Below, piece by piece: positions 15,799 to 23,663 of a stretch of 64,000 nucleotides of DNA; position 1 is the stretch's first letter; each line of letters opens with the position of its first letter. The position numbers and the translations under genes were made by a program. The DNA is taken from contig NZ_JACRTF010000001.1 in the NCBI RefSeq assembly GCF_014385165.1, positions 1,178,001-1,242,000 of the forward strand, written 5' to 3'. The notes below the pieces were generated by a model, which was given only the letters and a program-made list of their open reading frames with translations, did not search any database and had not been told where the DNA came from. Origin of the DNA: Jilunia laotingensis (GTDB taxonomy: Bacteria > Bacteroidota > Bacteroidia > Bacteroidales > Bacteroidaceae).

Positions 15799-16070
15799 GA
15801 TGGTTCTAAATAAGAAGATTACATCTACCAAAAACGTTGATTCTCTATTGAAAAATTGACAAATCATTAGAAACTATTGAATATAAATTAATTATAATCT
15901 CTTTTCTTTTATCGTTGAATTTAAATAAAAGTAAAGAAACGAACACCGGAAATAGTCAATAAATATTTTTATGACATCCTATACGAAAAGCGATCGTATA
16001 TGTATGAGAATATATAATATCCATGTAATTAAAACAGTTAAGATTGTAGCAACTAATGTTTTATGTCCAC

Positions 16071-16250
16071 TTACCCAAAAACGATACTAATGATAAAAGA
16101 AATCAACCCCACAAAAGGGGCTAAATAATAAAAGAAAAATAAGATAGTCAAGGCATCTCCTCCACATATTTTTTCAGCAATATAAACATATACCACAGTT
16201 AATATTGCCCATATTACCAAAGTAATGAAAGTTGTTTTAATAGGATTCAT
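16071..16250 (-). CDS. 59-aa membrane protein, putative immunity
   Basis: A short ORF (MNPIKTTFITLVIWAILTVV..., ending FIISIVFG) with two hydrophobic helices. It starts 10 bp after the end of the decayed lipase-like tip at 16261-16450, in the position of that tip's immunity gene. The active pair just upstream also uses a membrane protein of about 90 residues, so this may be a shortened relative. The immunity role is inferred from position and topology. Confidence 0.5.
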   Translation of the reverse strand: MNPIKTTFITLVIWAILTVVYVYIAEKICGGDALTILFFFYYLAPFVGLISFIISIVFG

Positions 16251-16260
16251 AAAAGATATT

Positions 16261-16450
16261 TTAATCAGAAATTATTTCACCATTTACCACTTTATATTTG
16301 CCAGGAGGCAAATTCCGTACTTGATCCATAAAATGTTTAATTCGATGAATTACAATTTCTCAAATCCTCCTCCTACAACAAAAACCTCCTCCATAGCTAG
16401 CATGCATCCCAATGATAAACATGACTAATATAGAATTTCCCTTCACTGTC
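16261..16450 (-). pseudogene. Decayed second copy of the lipase-like RHS tip
   Basis: The minus-strand frames contain DSEGKF, then MFIIGMHASYGGG in the next frame, and at the end LPPGKYKVVNGEIISD and stop. These match the first residues (VDRDGR, VIFINGMHAGSGGK) and the last residues (LPEGKYIVVDGNIISQ) of the tip of the intact RHS protein. The middle, with the catalytic serine, has been deleted and the reading frame shifted. It lies between the active tip's immunity gene and the 59-aa membrane ORF. Confidence 0.65.
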
Positions 16451-16477
16451 GCAATTTTTATAAGCATACACATCTGC

Positions 16478-16762
16478 TTATTTACTAAACAGCGCTAAAA
16501 ATAAGAATATTATCTGAACTATCAAAAGTAAAAATATAATAATTTTGTATCTAGAATACCACTCTTTATAAAGAAAACAAAGCATTGATATTATTACTAT
16601 ACCAATCAAAGGACATAATTTAATTGCTATTAGTATAGCTCTTAAAATGCTCTCTCCCCCCGCTGGATAGTATAATCCAACAATATAAGTTATCAAATAA
16701 ACTAATATCCAATACAAAATGAATAATACCGCCAACAACACAAAAGGTTTTATATTTTTCAT
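16478..16762 (-). CDS. Three-helix membrane immunity protein for the lipase-like RHS tip
   Basis: A 94-aa protein made almost entirely of three hydrophobic helices (FVLLAVLFILYWILVYLITY; LRAILIAIKLCPLIGIVIIS; IIIFLLLIVQIIFLFLALF). It starts 9 bp after the stop of the RHS gene and is therefore its likely immunity partner. A membrane-embedded immunity protein fits a toxin that attacks membrane lipids or acts from the periplasm. No family name can be given. Confidence 0.65.
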   Translation of the reverse strand: MKNIKPFVLLAVLFILYWILVYLITYIVGLYYPAGGESILRAILIAIKLCPLIGIVIISMLCFLYKEWYSRYKIIIFLLLIVQIIFLFLALFSK

Positions 16763-16771
16763 AATTATGGG

Positions 16772-19700
16772 TTATTGAGATATAATATTACCATCTACTA
16801 CTATGTATTTACCTTCGGGCAATTTACTAACTTCGTCCCAGAAAGTATTTATTCCATGTGTTTTAATTTCATCATCATCATTATAATAGTCAATTTCAGA
16901 CACTCCATCAATCTTTCCTGACGGGCTTCCTAAAAGTCTATTATTTGCTATATTATCTTGTTTATGAGACAACTGATATGTTTTCACCCCTTTAACAGTT
17001 TTTTGTTTTGTTGGTTGAAATGGTGCAAAATCAGCTTCAAATTCTATAACATTTACAGGTACACCCGCATCTATTAATCCTTTAATAAAGCCCTTAGCAA
17101 ATGCGGCACCCATACTATGAGTGATGATTTTTATGGTTTCTTTAAAACTTCCATCATCATTCTTATAAACATATATAAAAATTTTAGCATATTCTTTTCC
17201 TTGTTTATATCCGACTTTATCCCTTTCTTTTGCAGAAAGATTCCATGGAAGACTATTTATCCCCCCATGCGCTCCATCAATATAATCCGCATTCCAATCT
17301 TTTATTCTATTCATTATCATTTTATCAATATTTACCCAATAATCTGATTTTCCACCTGATCCAGCATGCATTCCATTTATAAATATAACTAATCTCCCAT
17401 CTCTATCCACTGCATTTATAGGATTGTTTAAACAATACGCATACGGACTAATCGAATAATACTTTTCACATAACGGATCAATGCTCATCCAACCGGGCCC
17501 GTCATTTCTTAAATACCTGTTTCCGAAATCACACCAATTCAATCCATGCATAGGATCGAACTCTTTACCACCGAATTTGTATGGTTGTTCACCATCTCCG
17601 GTACTTTCAAAGATACCACCGAATGGATAATAGTTGTTCGACTGCTCAATAGTCTCTCCATCTTGATTCATGACAACGCGGATATTGCCCAAATGGTCTT
17701 TCAGGTAATAATGATATTCATGGTCTTCACCATCCAACGTGATATAGCCCTCTTCTGTTAAAATACGCTCGATCCTGGTCTTAGGCGAACTCCATTTGTC
17801 ACCATAAATCGTGTTATTGCTCTTATAAATTACATTTCCACCATAAAAAGTTTTAATAAAGTGCCGTGTAGGTGAACTCGTACTCATGTTTCCTTGAACC
17901 GACAAGGAAGACATAGGCGTGAGTGTAAAATCTGTAATCACATGTTCGGCACTCAGTTTAAGACCATTGGCATCATAACTGTAAGAAATGCTGCGGGGAT
18001 TGCCATTGTCAGTAAATGATATCTCTTCCGGCAGGTTGAGGCAATTATAGGAGATGGAATTGATGTCCTTGTCCAAGTCTTTCGTCAGATTGCCATTGGC
18101 ATCATAAGCAAAATCATCAGAGCCGTCGTCATGAAGATCAATATAGTTGAAACTGCCGCTCGCCAAAGGATCAATACCCGCATCACTGACATTTATCAAC
18201 TGGTTACCCCGATAATTCAATGTTAAATCATCAACACGCGGGTAAGTATACTTAGGGGGCCCCTGAATTGAACTGAAATGTGAATCTTTGCCATATCGTT
18301 GAAGACGGCGGATGTTACCTTGCTTGTCATATTCAAGAACGCGCTCGCTGAAGTTGGGGAAATTTCCAGTAACAGCCAATTGAAAACTGGAATAGTCAGC
18401 CGAAAGCAGGCGGTTCAGGGCATCGTAAGAGAAATCATATCTTTGAGACGCGGTAGTACCCACACGCCATTCCATCACGCTGACATTACCGTTGAAACAG
18501 GCCGGGGAACCACCGTCATTGCTATCGTAGTAGAGGGACTGCTTAAAGGAATTGCCTGAAATTTTTGTCACCCAATTGCGAATGTTGTAACTGTAATTGG
18601 TTGTAAGGTTCGAATTCCCATGGAATCTTTTTGATTGCAAACGGCCTAACTCGTCATAGGCGTTTTCGGATAATACGACCGAAGGGTCTTCATCCAATTG
18701 GTGCGTTACTTTGGTCAAACGTTCCGCATGGTCATAAGTGTAACGATAGGTTTCAGTATGGGAGAATAAGGGGGGGCTGACGCTCCGGGCGACATGGCTA
18801 TATTCCACGACAAGCGGTTTGCCTGTAAAGGTATAAGATGTCGTAGTGGTCTCCGTGCCTCGCATGGCATTGTCACTGATTACTTTCGTGACCCGACCAT
18901 GAGTGTCATAATGGCTGACCGTACAGTAGCTTGTATAACCATCCAGACCAAATGTAATGTTACCTGTCAATAATCCTTTGGCATTCACACTGCCGCCTTC
19001 CTTGCCGGAAAAGCCACTGAGGTTCAGGAAAGTATAGTCGTCATAATAGTTCACTGTGTGAAGGACGGGTGAGGATATTCCAAAAGAAGAGGAATAGCCC
19101 GTATCACCTATTCCCTCCGCAAGGATCATGCGGGTGGAGGAATTTCTTGACAGTTGGGTCTTGACAATCTGGCTTTTTACTAAAGAGGTATTCGTATTGG
19201 TACAGATGCCACGCATCACAAGGCGATGGAAAAGATCGTAAAGGTAGAAGGTCCATTCGCCCTTCTTGCGTTGAACACCGTCCTGGGAAAAGATGAGGTT
19301 GTCAGCCTTGTCATAAACATATTTTACGACCTCACAGCCGGGAAGTGTTTTCTCAATGCAACGCCCGTATTCATCGTACTTATATTGGTATGCAAAAAGG
19401 GAGAGGCTGTCCGTATCTTGATAGCCGGGAGGGAGGACAAAACGCAAATTGTCGAAATCATCGTAGACATAATAAGTATCATACGGAGTGGCATTCGACA
19501 TTTGCCGGCTAAGAAGCTGGCGGCCCAACTTGTCCGTGAAGAGGTAAGAGACATTTCCGTCCTCATCGGTGGATTTTGCAACATACAATTCCCGCGCAGG
19601 GTAAACTTTGTCCTGCGCCAGACTGTCAGTCGAAGTAACATAATAGTATTTACAGACAAGCTCTTTACTATCATCGTTCGTCAGATAAGAGGTGGAAACA

Positions 19701-20122
19701 GGATGTGTCCCCCAAGATGCTCCGGGGCCGTATTGTTTAACCACGCGGTTCAAGGGGGAGTCCTCATAGACCGTCTCGTCATAAGGACGGCTGTCGCCAT
19801 TGTAAGTACCGGGAACAACGCTCTTGAAAGAAACGGGATCGAGGTAGGAGGAGGTACTGACATGGGGAAGCCAGCTCTTGGTCGCACGGCCGAAACCGTC
19901 GTATTCCTGCAAGGTGACAAGATTCGAACGGTTGGGGGTCACACCTTTCTGAACGGTCTGGGTAGGGCGACCAAGACCGTCAAAGTACTGGATGTTATCA
20001 ATATATTTAGTTCCGGACTCGTTGAGAAAAGTGCGGGTAAGGACATAATTCTGGCTGCTCTCCTGTGAAAAAAGAGAAGAGAGTACAAATTGTAATATAA
20101 TAAATGAATAAAATTTTCTCAT
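16772..20122 (-). CDS. RHS/YD-repeat polymorphic toxin (DUF6443 type) with lipase-like C-terminal tip
   Basis: A 1116-aa protein with a signal peptide (FIILQFVLSSLFSQ), an N-terminal DUF6443-type region (RTFLNESGTKYIDNIQYFDG), about 750 residues of YD repeats, and the hyperconserved RHS core ending SIDPLCEKYYSISPYAYCLN...VDRDG at about residue 910. The C-terminal 205 residues form a variable tip with a nucleophile elbow ITHSMGAAFAKG (Ser near 1005), an EADFAP Asp and a KTHGIN His, the order of an alpha/beta-hydrolase triad. A phospholipase-like toxin is predicted. It is the only complete RHS gene here, third in the operon after the sorting-domain protein and the YD-repeat protein, and is followed by its immunity gene. 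Displaced tips follow downstream. Confidence 0.82.
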   Translation of the reverse strand: MRKFYSFIILQFVLSSLFSQESSQNYVLTRTFLNESGTKYIDNIQYFDGLGRPTQTVQKGVTPNRSNLVTLQEYDGFGRATKSWLPHVSTSSYLDPVSFKSVVPGTYNGDSRPYDETVYEDSPLNRVVKQYGPGASWGTHPVSTSYLTNDDSKELVCKYYYVTSTDSLAQDKVYPARELYVAKSTDEDGNVSYLFTDKLGRQLLSRQMSNATPYDTYYVYDDFDNLRFVLPPGYQDTDSLSLFAYQYKYDEYGRCIEKTLPGCEVVKYVYDKADNLIFSQDGVQRKKGEWTFYLYDLFHRLVMRGICTNTNTSLVKSQIVKTQLSRNSSTRMILAEGIGDTGYSSSFGISSPVLHTVNYYDDYTFLNLSGFSGKEGGSVNAKGLLTGNITFGLDGYTSYCTVSHYDTHGRVTKVISDNAMRGTETTTTSYTFTGKPLVVEYSHVARSVSPPLFSHTETYRYTYDHAERLTKVTHQLDEDPSVVLSENAYDELGRLQSKRFHGNSNLTTNYSYNIRNWVTKISGNSFKQSLYYDSNDGGSPACFNGNVSVMEWRVGTTASQRYDFSYDALNRLLSADYSSFQLAVTGNFPNFSERVLEYDKQGNIRRLQRYGKDSHFSSIQGPPKYTYPRVDDLTLNYRGNQLINVSDAGIDPLASGSFNYIDLHDDGSDDFAYDANGNLTKDLDKDINSISYNCLNLPEEISFTDNGNPRSISYSYDANGLKLSAEHVITDFTLTPMSSLSVQGNMSTSSPTRHFIKTFYGGNVIYKSNNTIYGDKWSSPKTRIERILTEEGYITLDGEDHEYHYYLKDHLGNIRVVMNQDGETIEQSNNYYPFGGIFESTGDGEQPYKFGGKEFDPMHGLNWCDFGNRYLRNDGPGWMSIDPLCEKYYSISPYAYCLNNPINAVDRDGRLVIFINGMHAGSGGKSDYWVNIDKMIMNRIKDWNADYIDGAHGGINSLPWNLSAKERDKVGYKQGKEYAKIFIYVYKNDDGSFKETIKIITHSMGAAFAKGFIKGLIDAGVPVNVIEFEADFAPFQPTKQKTVKGVKTYQLSHKQDNIANNRLLGSPSGKIDGVSEIDYYNDDDEIKTHGINTFWDEVSKLPEGKYIVVDGNIISQ

Positions 20123-20206
20123 TGTATGTCAAATTTTAAGATTCATAAAAATTATCCGTTCCATCAAAACCATCAGTAGCTGTGTCACCATAAGTAGCTT
20201 ACAGAA

Positions 20207-23200
20207 TTAAGGCTTATAGTGATATTCGAATTTATCCAATAGACTACCCTTATGATCCTTTCTGCCAATCAATCTTCCCACAGAATCATATTCATATGTT
20301 TCTGTGATACCTCTGGGATTTATGATACGGCAAGTATTACCCCATGAATCATAAACATAGACAGTAACCCAGCCGTGATCCTTCAATTTTTCTCGTACGG
20401 TATTGCAGTCGCTTTCCAAAGGGAAATTTGTCTGAGATAGCCTATTTATCAGGTTATCACCTAAAATAGTCCGAACTTCAGGATAAGTTATCCCCTGTAT
20501 GGTAACTATCGGACGGGAATCGTTATAAGACCATAAAATAGTGGTCGGGATCTCATCGGCATTTATCTGACAGGGATAACCGCTTTTGTTATAATAAGGA
20601 TAACTGATATCTTCCTTCAAAGGAGAATTACTTCTGTGTGACGTTCGAACGACTTTAGGGACAAAATGATTATACTCCTGTTTGTATTCTCTTTGAATAA
20701 ACTCCACCAAACTGCCGTTTGTATACTTTTTTTCCTCCACAATAGGAAGCACTATATTTTTTTTCTTCATTTGCTCCAATACGGAGTTCGAACCGGCATT
20801 TGTAGGGTATTGATAGGTTATTACTCTCTCTTTATTATTTGAAAGAACTTTTACTTGGTTCTTTTGATAATTATCTTCATTGTAGCTATAAGTTTCAAGG
20901 GTCGGTTGCAACTGAACATTGTTGACATAAGTATGCTCCGTCATTTTAGACATCCTATTCCATTGCCCATATACAGGGTATTCCTTATAAAATCCGGGAC
21001 GGTTGGACTCTGATTCTTTTCCATAAAAGATAAAAATGGATAATCCTTGTGTTTGTTCCTGCAAGCAATTAGTCTCATACTCATATTTCGTCGTACGCAA
21101 TATGCGAGACTCGGCATCACAAACTTGTTGTTCCAACAGCGAACCGTTCATTGGATCTGAAAGTGTCGGATATTGTTCCATGTAAAATTGATTATATAAA
21201 ACAGAATCTTCCTTATTATAATAGTAATATCGATTCATACCTTCATATTTTGTAGGGCCATATAAATGTTCTTCTACATAATCATATCCAACATAAGACC
21301 CTGCGGCACTGGGCATTGAAGGGATGTAAGAGACCGAAGAAACAAAAGCTACCGATGCGCTCGCCGTATAGTCGTATGTCATGACATAATATCGAACAAG
21401 GCCGTCCCATTCGGGCTTAGATGCAATTGGTTCATAACGATATTTAAAAGACAATATTTTGAAAAAGTCTAAATTGCTCATCAATCTCCCGGTACTTTTC
21501 CCATCCTTTTCGTAGACAAATTCTCTCTTCTGAACCAAAGAGTTGTTTGAATCATAATCTTCTATCCTCTTTATTCTCAACCCTCCCCCTTTACTACATT
21601 TGTCAGATGTGATTTTTGAGATCTCACAAATCATATAACTTACACCATATTCTTCCCTCAATTTCCTTATGTAATCTCCATTAATCTCCCTTCTGTCCTG
21701 ATCTTTCAGGACCATGACATATTTCCCTTTTTTTAGAGTAAATGGTTTACAGGCTGGATCACCATTCATTACAGAAGCATAAACCACGGTTCCCGATGCA
21801 GTATTTTCCCGTAGTTCCAAATAGGGACATAAATATGGATTCATACTTGTACCGCTACTGCTATATTGTATCCTTCCGGTTATATATACAAGAGATTCGT
21901 CCGAATCTAACACAAATTCATTATTCCCTCCCATATAACCGGTAGTAGGAACCAATGAATAATCGGCAAGCCTCATCCGTGAAATATCCAAATAAGAGGT
22001 GTTAGAGAAATCATTCAGTTCATACGTAAATCGGGTTTCCCCCTTCGTAGGATAAGTGATTTGTGTCAGCAAATCATTTGTCGCATAATTTACATCAGGT
22101 GTACGATCCGCTCCAAATAAATATTGGTAGGAGTCCTTCTTTTTTATAAGCATAGAAGGAATAAAGGTACCCCAGCCATTAGGTGCCGGATAACCTATAT
22201 CCGAAGATTTTTCAAACCCGCGTGATTTGCCATTCTCATACCCCCAGTAATCCACTGAGTAAGCAATCCCAGGGTGGCTACTTTTGTAATTAAAAATATA
22301 CTTACTTGCATCCGGTTTCATAACCTCCGTCAAAAAAATCTTGTTAAACCCGCTGCCTGTTTGTCTCTCTTCCATTTGGAAAGTAAACTTCCTCACCAAA
22401 CTTTGATCCATAGAATATATTTTTATAGCGGATAGACATTGGGGTGAAGTAACTTTACTACTATTATCAATGTATATTCCATAGACATCCCTCCGATCCA
22501 CGGTTTCAAATTCTATTTTCCCATGTGGGAATTCTATTTCTTTTAAAATTTTCTGTAAGCTTACCGATGACGAATAAGTCAAAGCAAAATAATTAAAAAA
22601 AGGTACTGTTCCATCCCACAATGTACCGTCATGTTCCAGTATATAAGCTTTCCGTTCACTATAAGAAGGATAATTGGTAACATAATCATCCTTGTATTTA
22701 AACCGGATCTTATGATCCAAATGTGTTTTTATGGAGTCCAGAGTCCATGCTGTGTTTTGTTTGTTTCCATCACTTTTCGTGCCGGGATTATAAGTTTGTT
22801 GCCTAAAATTGTAATTACATACTTGATGATTATCACAATATTCACTGTTACTGTGAGGATAAGTATATTCGGGTGTTCCAAAATAGTAAGTATTTCCATT
22901 TCCATCAATGATCGTCCAAGTTCCTTGTCTGTAATTATACGAAACCTTCAATGGATTTCCTTTGGATTGAATTATGGGAGAAACATTATCCTGTTGCACT
23001 TCGTTCATAATCTGGTTCTTAAAGAACATGGTTCCCGAGTGGTCGCCAATATGGAAAGAATAAATATCAGGTTCCGTATCTACGAAAGGATAATTATTAA
23101 TGACACCTTGTATTTTACTTGATTCATTTTCTTTGGGGATATAATTAATAGCCTGTCCCGACAAATATCGATTAGATTGGTAACTATAAAAATCATCCAA

Positions 23201-23575
23201 CCCGTTTATAGTATGCCCTATCATCCCTCCGGCATTCAAACTCCATCCTAATCCAACCCAAGATGCTACACTTTCTTTCTTTACATTTCCGGGATGATAT
23301 TGCAATTTAATGGGAATCGTTACATTATCCACTACTATGTTGTATATAGGAATCTGAATATCCGGTACTCCCGTATATGGTCCAACAGGAACGTTCCCAA
23401 AAGTTTCCAAACTACTTGCATTGGGGGATACCGGCACTATTTCATCAAGAGTTTGAGAAAAAGAAATGAAAGGTTTCATAAAGAAGCAAACAACTATAAA
23501 CAAGACAACAGTTTTGTTTATCATCTTCTGCATTGAACCATTAAAAAAGAAGAAATAGTAATTGAATCGTTTCAT
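20207..23575 (-). CDS. Large secreted YD/RHS-repeat protein
   Basis: About 1122 aa from ATG at 23575; this start is supported because the 33 bp before it are conserved at another gene (12150-12182). A second start at 23524 (MINKTVVLFIVVCFFMKP) would give a cleaner signal peptide. After the signal the protein reads LDEIVPVSPNASSLETFGNV, VGLGWSLNAGGMI, then a long beta-rich body typical of Bacteroidetes RHS-associated proteins, ending with YD repeats (VYDSWGNTCRIINPRGITETY, YDSVGRLIGRKDHKG). It has no toxin tip. It is the middle gene of the delivery operon and may form part of the shell or act as a partner of the toxic RHS protein. Confidence 0.75.
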   Translation of the reverse strand: MKRFNYYFFFFNGSMQKMINKTVVLFIVVCFFMKPFISFSQTLDEIVPVSPNASSLETFGNVPVGPYTGVPDIQIPIYNIVVDNVTIPIKLQYHPGNVKKESVASWVGLGWSLNAGGMIGHTINGLDDFYSYQSNRYLSGQAINYIPKENESSKIQGVINNYPFVDTEPDIYSFHIGDHSGTMFFKNQIMNEVQQDNVSPIIQSKGNPLKVSYNYRQGTWTIIDGNGNTYYFGTPEYTYPHSNSEYCDNHQVCNYNFRQQTYNPGTKSDGNKQNTAWTLDSIKTHLDHKIRFKYKDDYVTNYPSYSERKAYILEHDGTLWDGTVPFFNYFALTYSSSVSLQKILKEIEFPHGKIEFETVDRRDVYGIYIDNSSKVTSPQCLSAIKIYSMDQSLVRKFTFQMEERQTGSGFNKIFLTEVMKPDASKYIFNYKSSHPGIAYSVDYWGYENGKSRGFEKSSDIGYPAPNGWGTFIPSMLIKKKDSYQYLFGADRTPDVNYATNDLLTQITYPTKGETRFTYELNDFSNTSYLDISRMRLADYSLVPTTGYMGGNNEFVLDSDESLVYITGRIQYSSSGTSMNPYLCPYLELRENTASGTVVYASVMNGDPACKPFTLKKGKYVMVLKDQDRREINGDYIRKLREEYGVSYMICEISKITSDKCSKGGGLRIKRIEDYDSNNSLVQKREFVYEKDGKSTGRLMSNLDFFKILSFKYRYEPIASKPEWDGLVRYYVMTYDYTASASVAFVSSVSYIPSMPSAAGSYVGYDYVEEHLYGPTKYEGMNRYYYYNKEDSVLYNQFYMEQYPTLSDPMNGSLLEQQVCDAESRILRTTKYEYETNCLQEQTQGLSIFIFYGKESESNRPGFYKEYPVYGQWNRMSKMTEHTYVNNVQLQPTLETYSYNEDNYQKNQVKVLSNNKERVITYQYPTNAGSNSVLEQMKKKNIVLPIVEEKKYTNGSLVEFIQREYKQEYNHFVPKVVRTSHRSNSPLKEDISYPYYNKSGYPCQINADEIPTTILWSYNDSRPIVTIQGITYPEVRTILGDNLINRLSQTNFPLESDCNTVREKLKDHGWVTVYVYDSWGNTCRIINPRGITETYEYDSVGRLIGRKDHKGSLLDKFEYHYKP

Positions 23576-23605
23576 ATTTTGTTGGTTTAAATGGATTATT
23601 AATAA
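23573..23605 (-). repeat. 33-bp leader shared with the CPCC gene, copy 2
   Basis: Same sequence as 12150-12182 with one difference. It ends at the ATG at 23575, which supports that codon as the translation start of the YD-repeat protein. Confidence 0.75.
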
Positions 23606-23663
23606 CATGCACCTATATATGCGATAAGATTCGAAACGGGATTACTGTATACTATCTTAAAAA

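Noticed and set aside
9300..16500. CRISPR array or phage in the AT-rich repeat region
   Set aside because: The repeats are RHS-core coding sequence of 240 bp and more, not short evenly spaced repeats; no phage structural genes were seen.
19226..20068. 280-codon plus-strand ORF opposite the RHS gene
   Set aside because: It lies wholly inside the RHS coding region on the other strand and its protein has no domain; a shadow of a GC-richer coding sequence.
7858..20122. Type VI secretion locus as the source of the RHS proteins
   Set aside because: No Tss, Hcp or VgrG genes in the window, and the full RHS protein has a Sec-type signal peptide instead of a PAAR or VgrG-like N-terminus.
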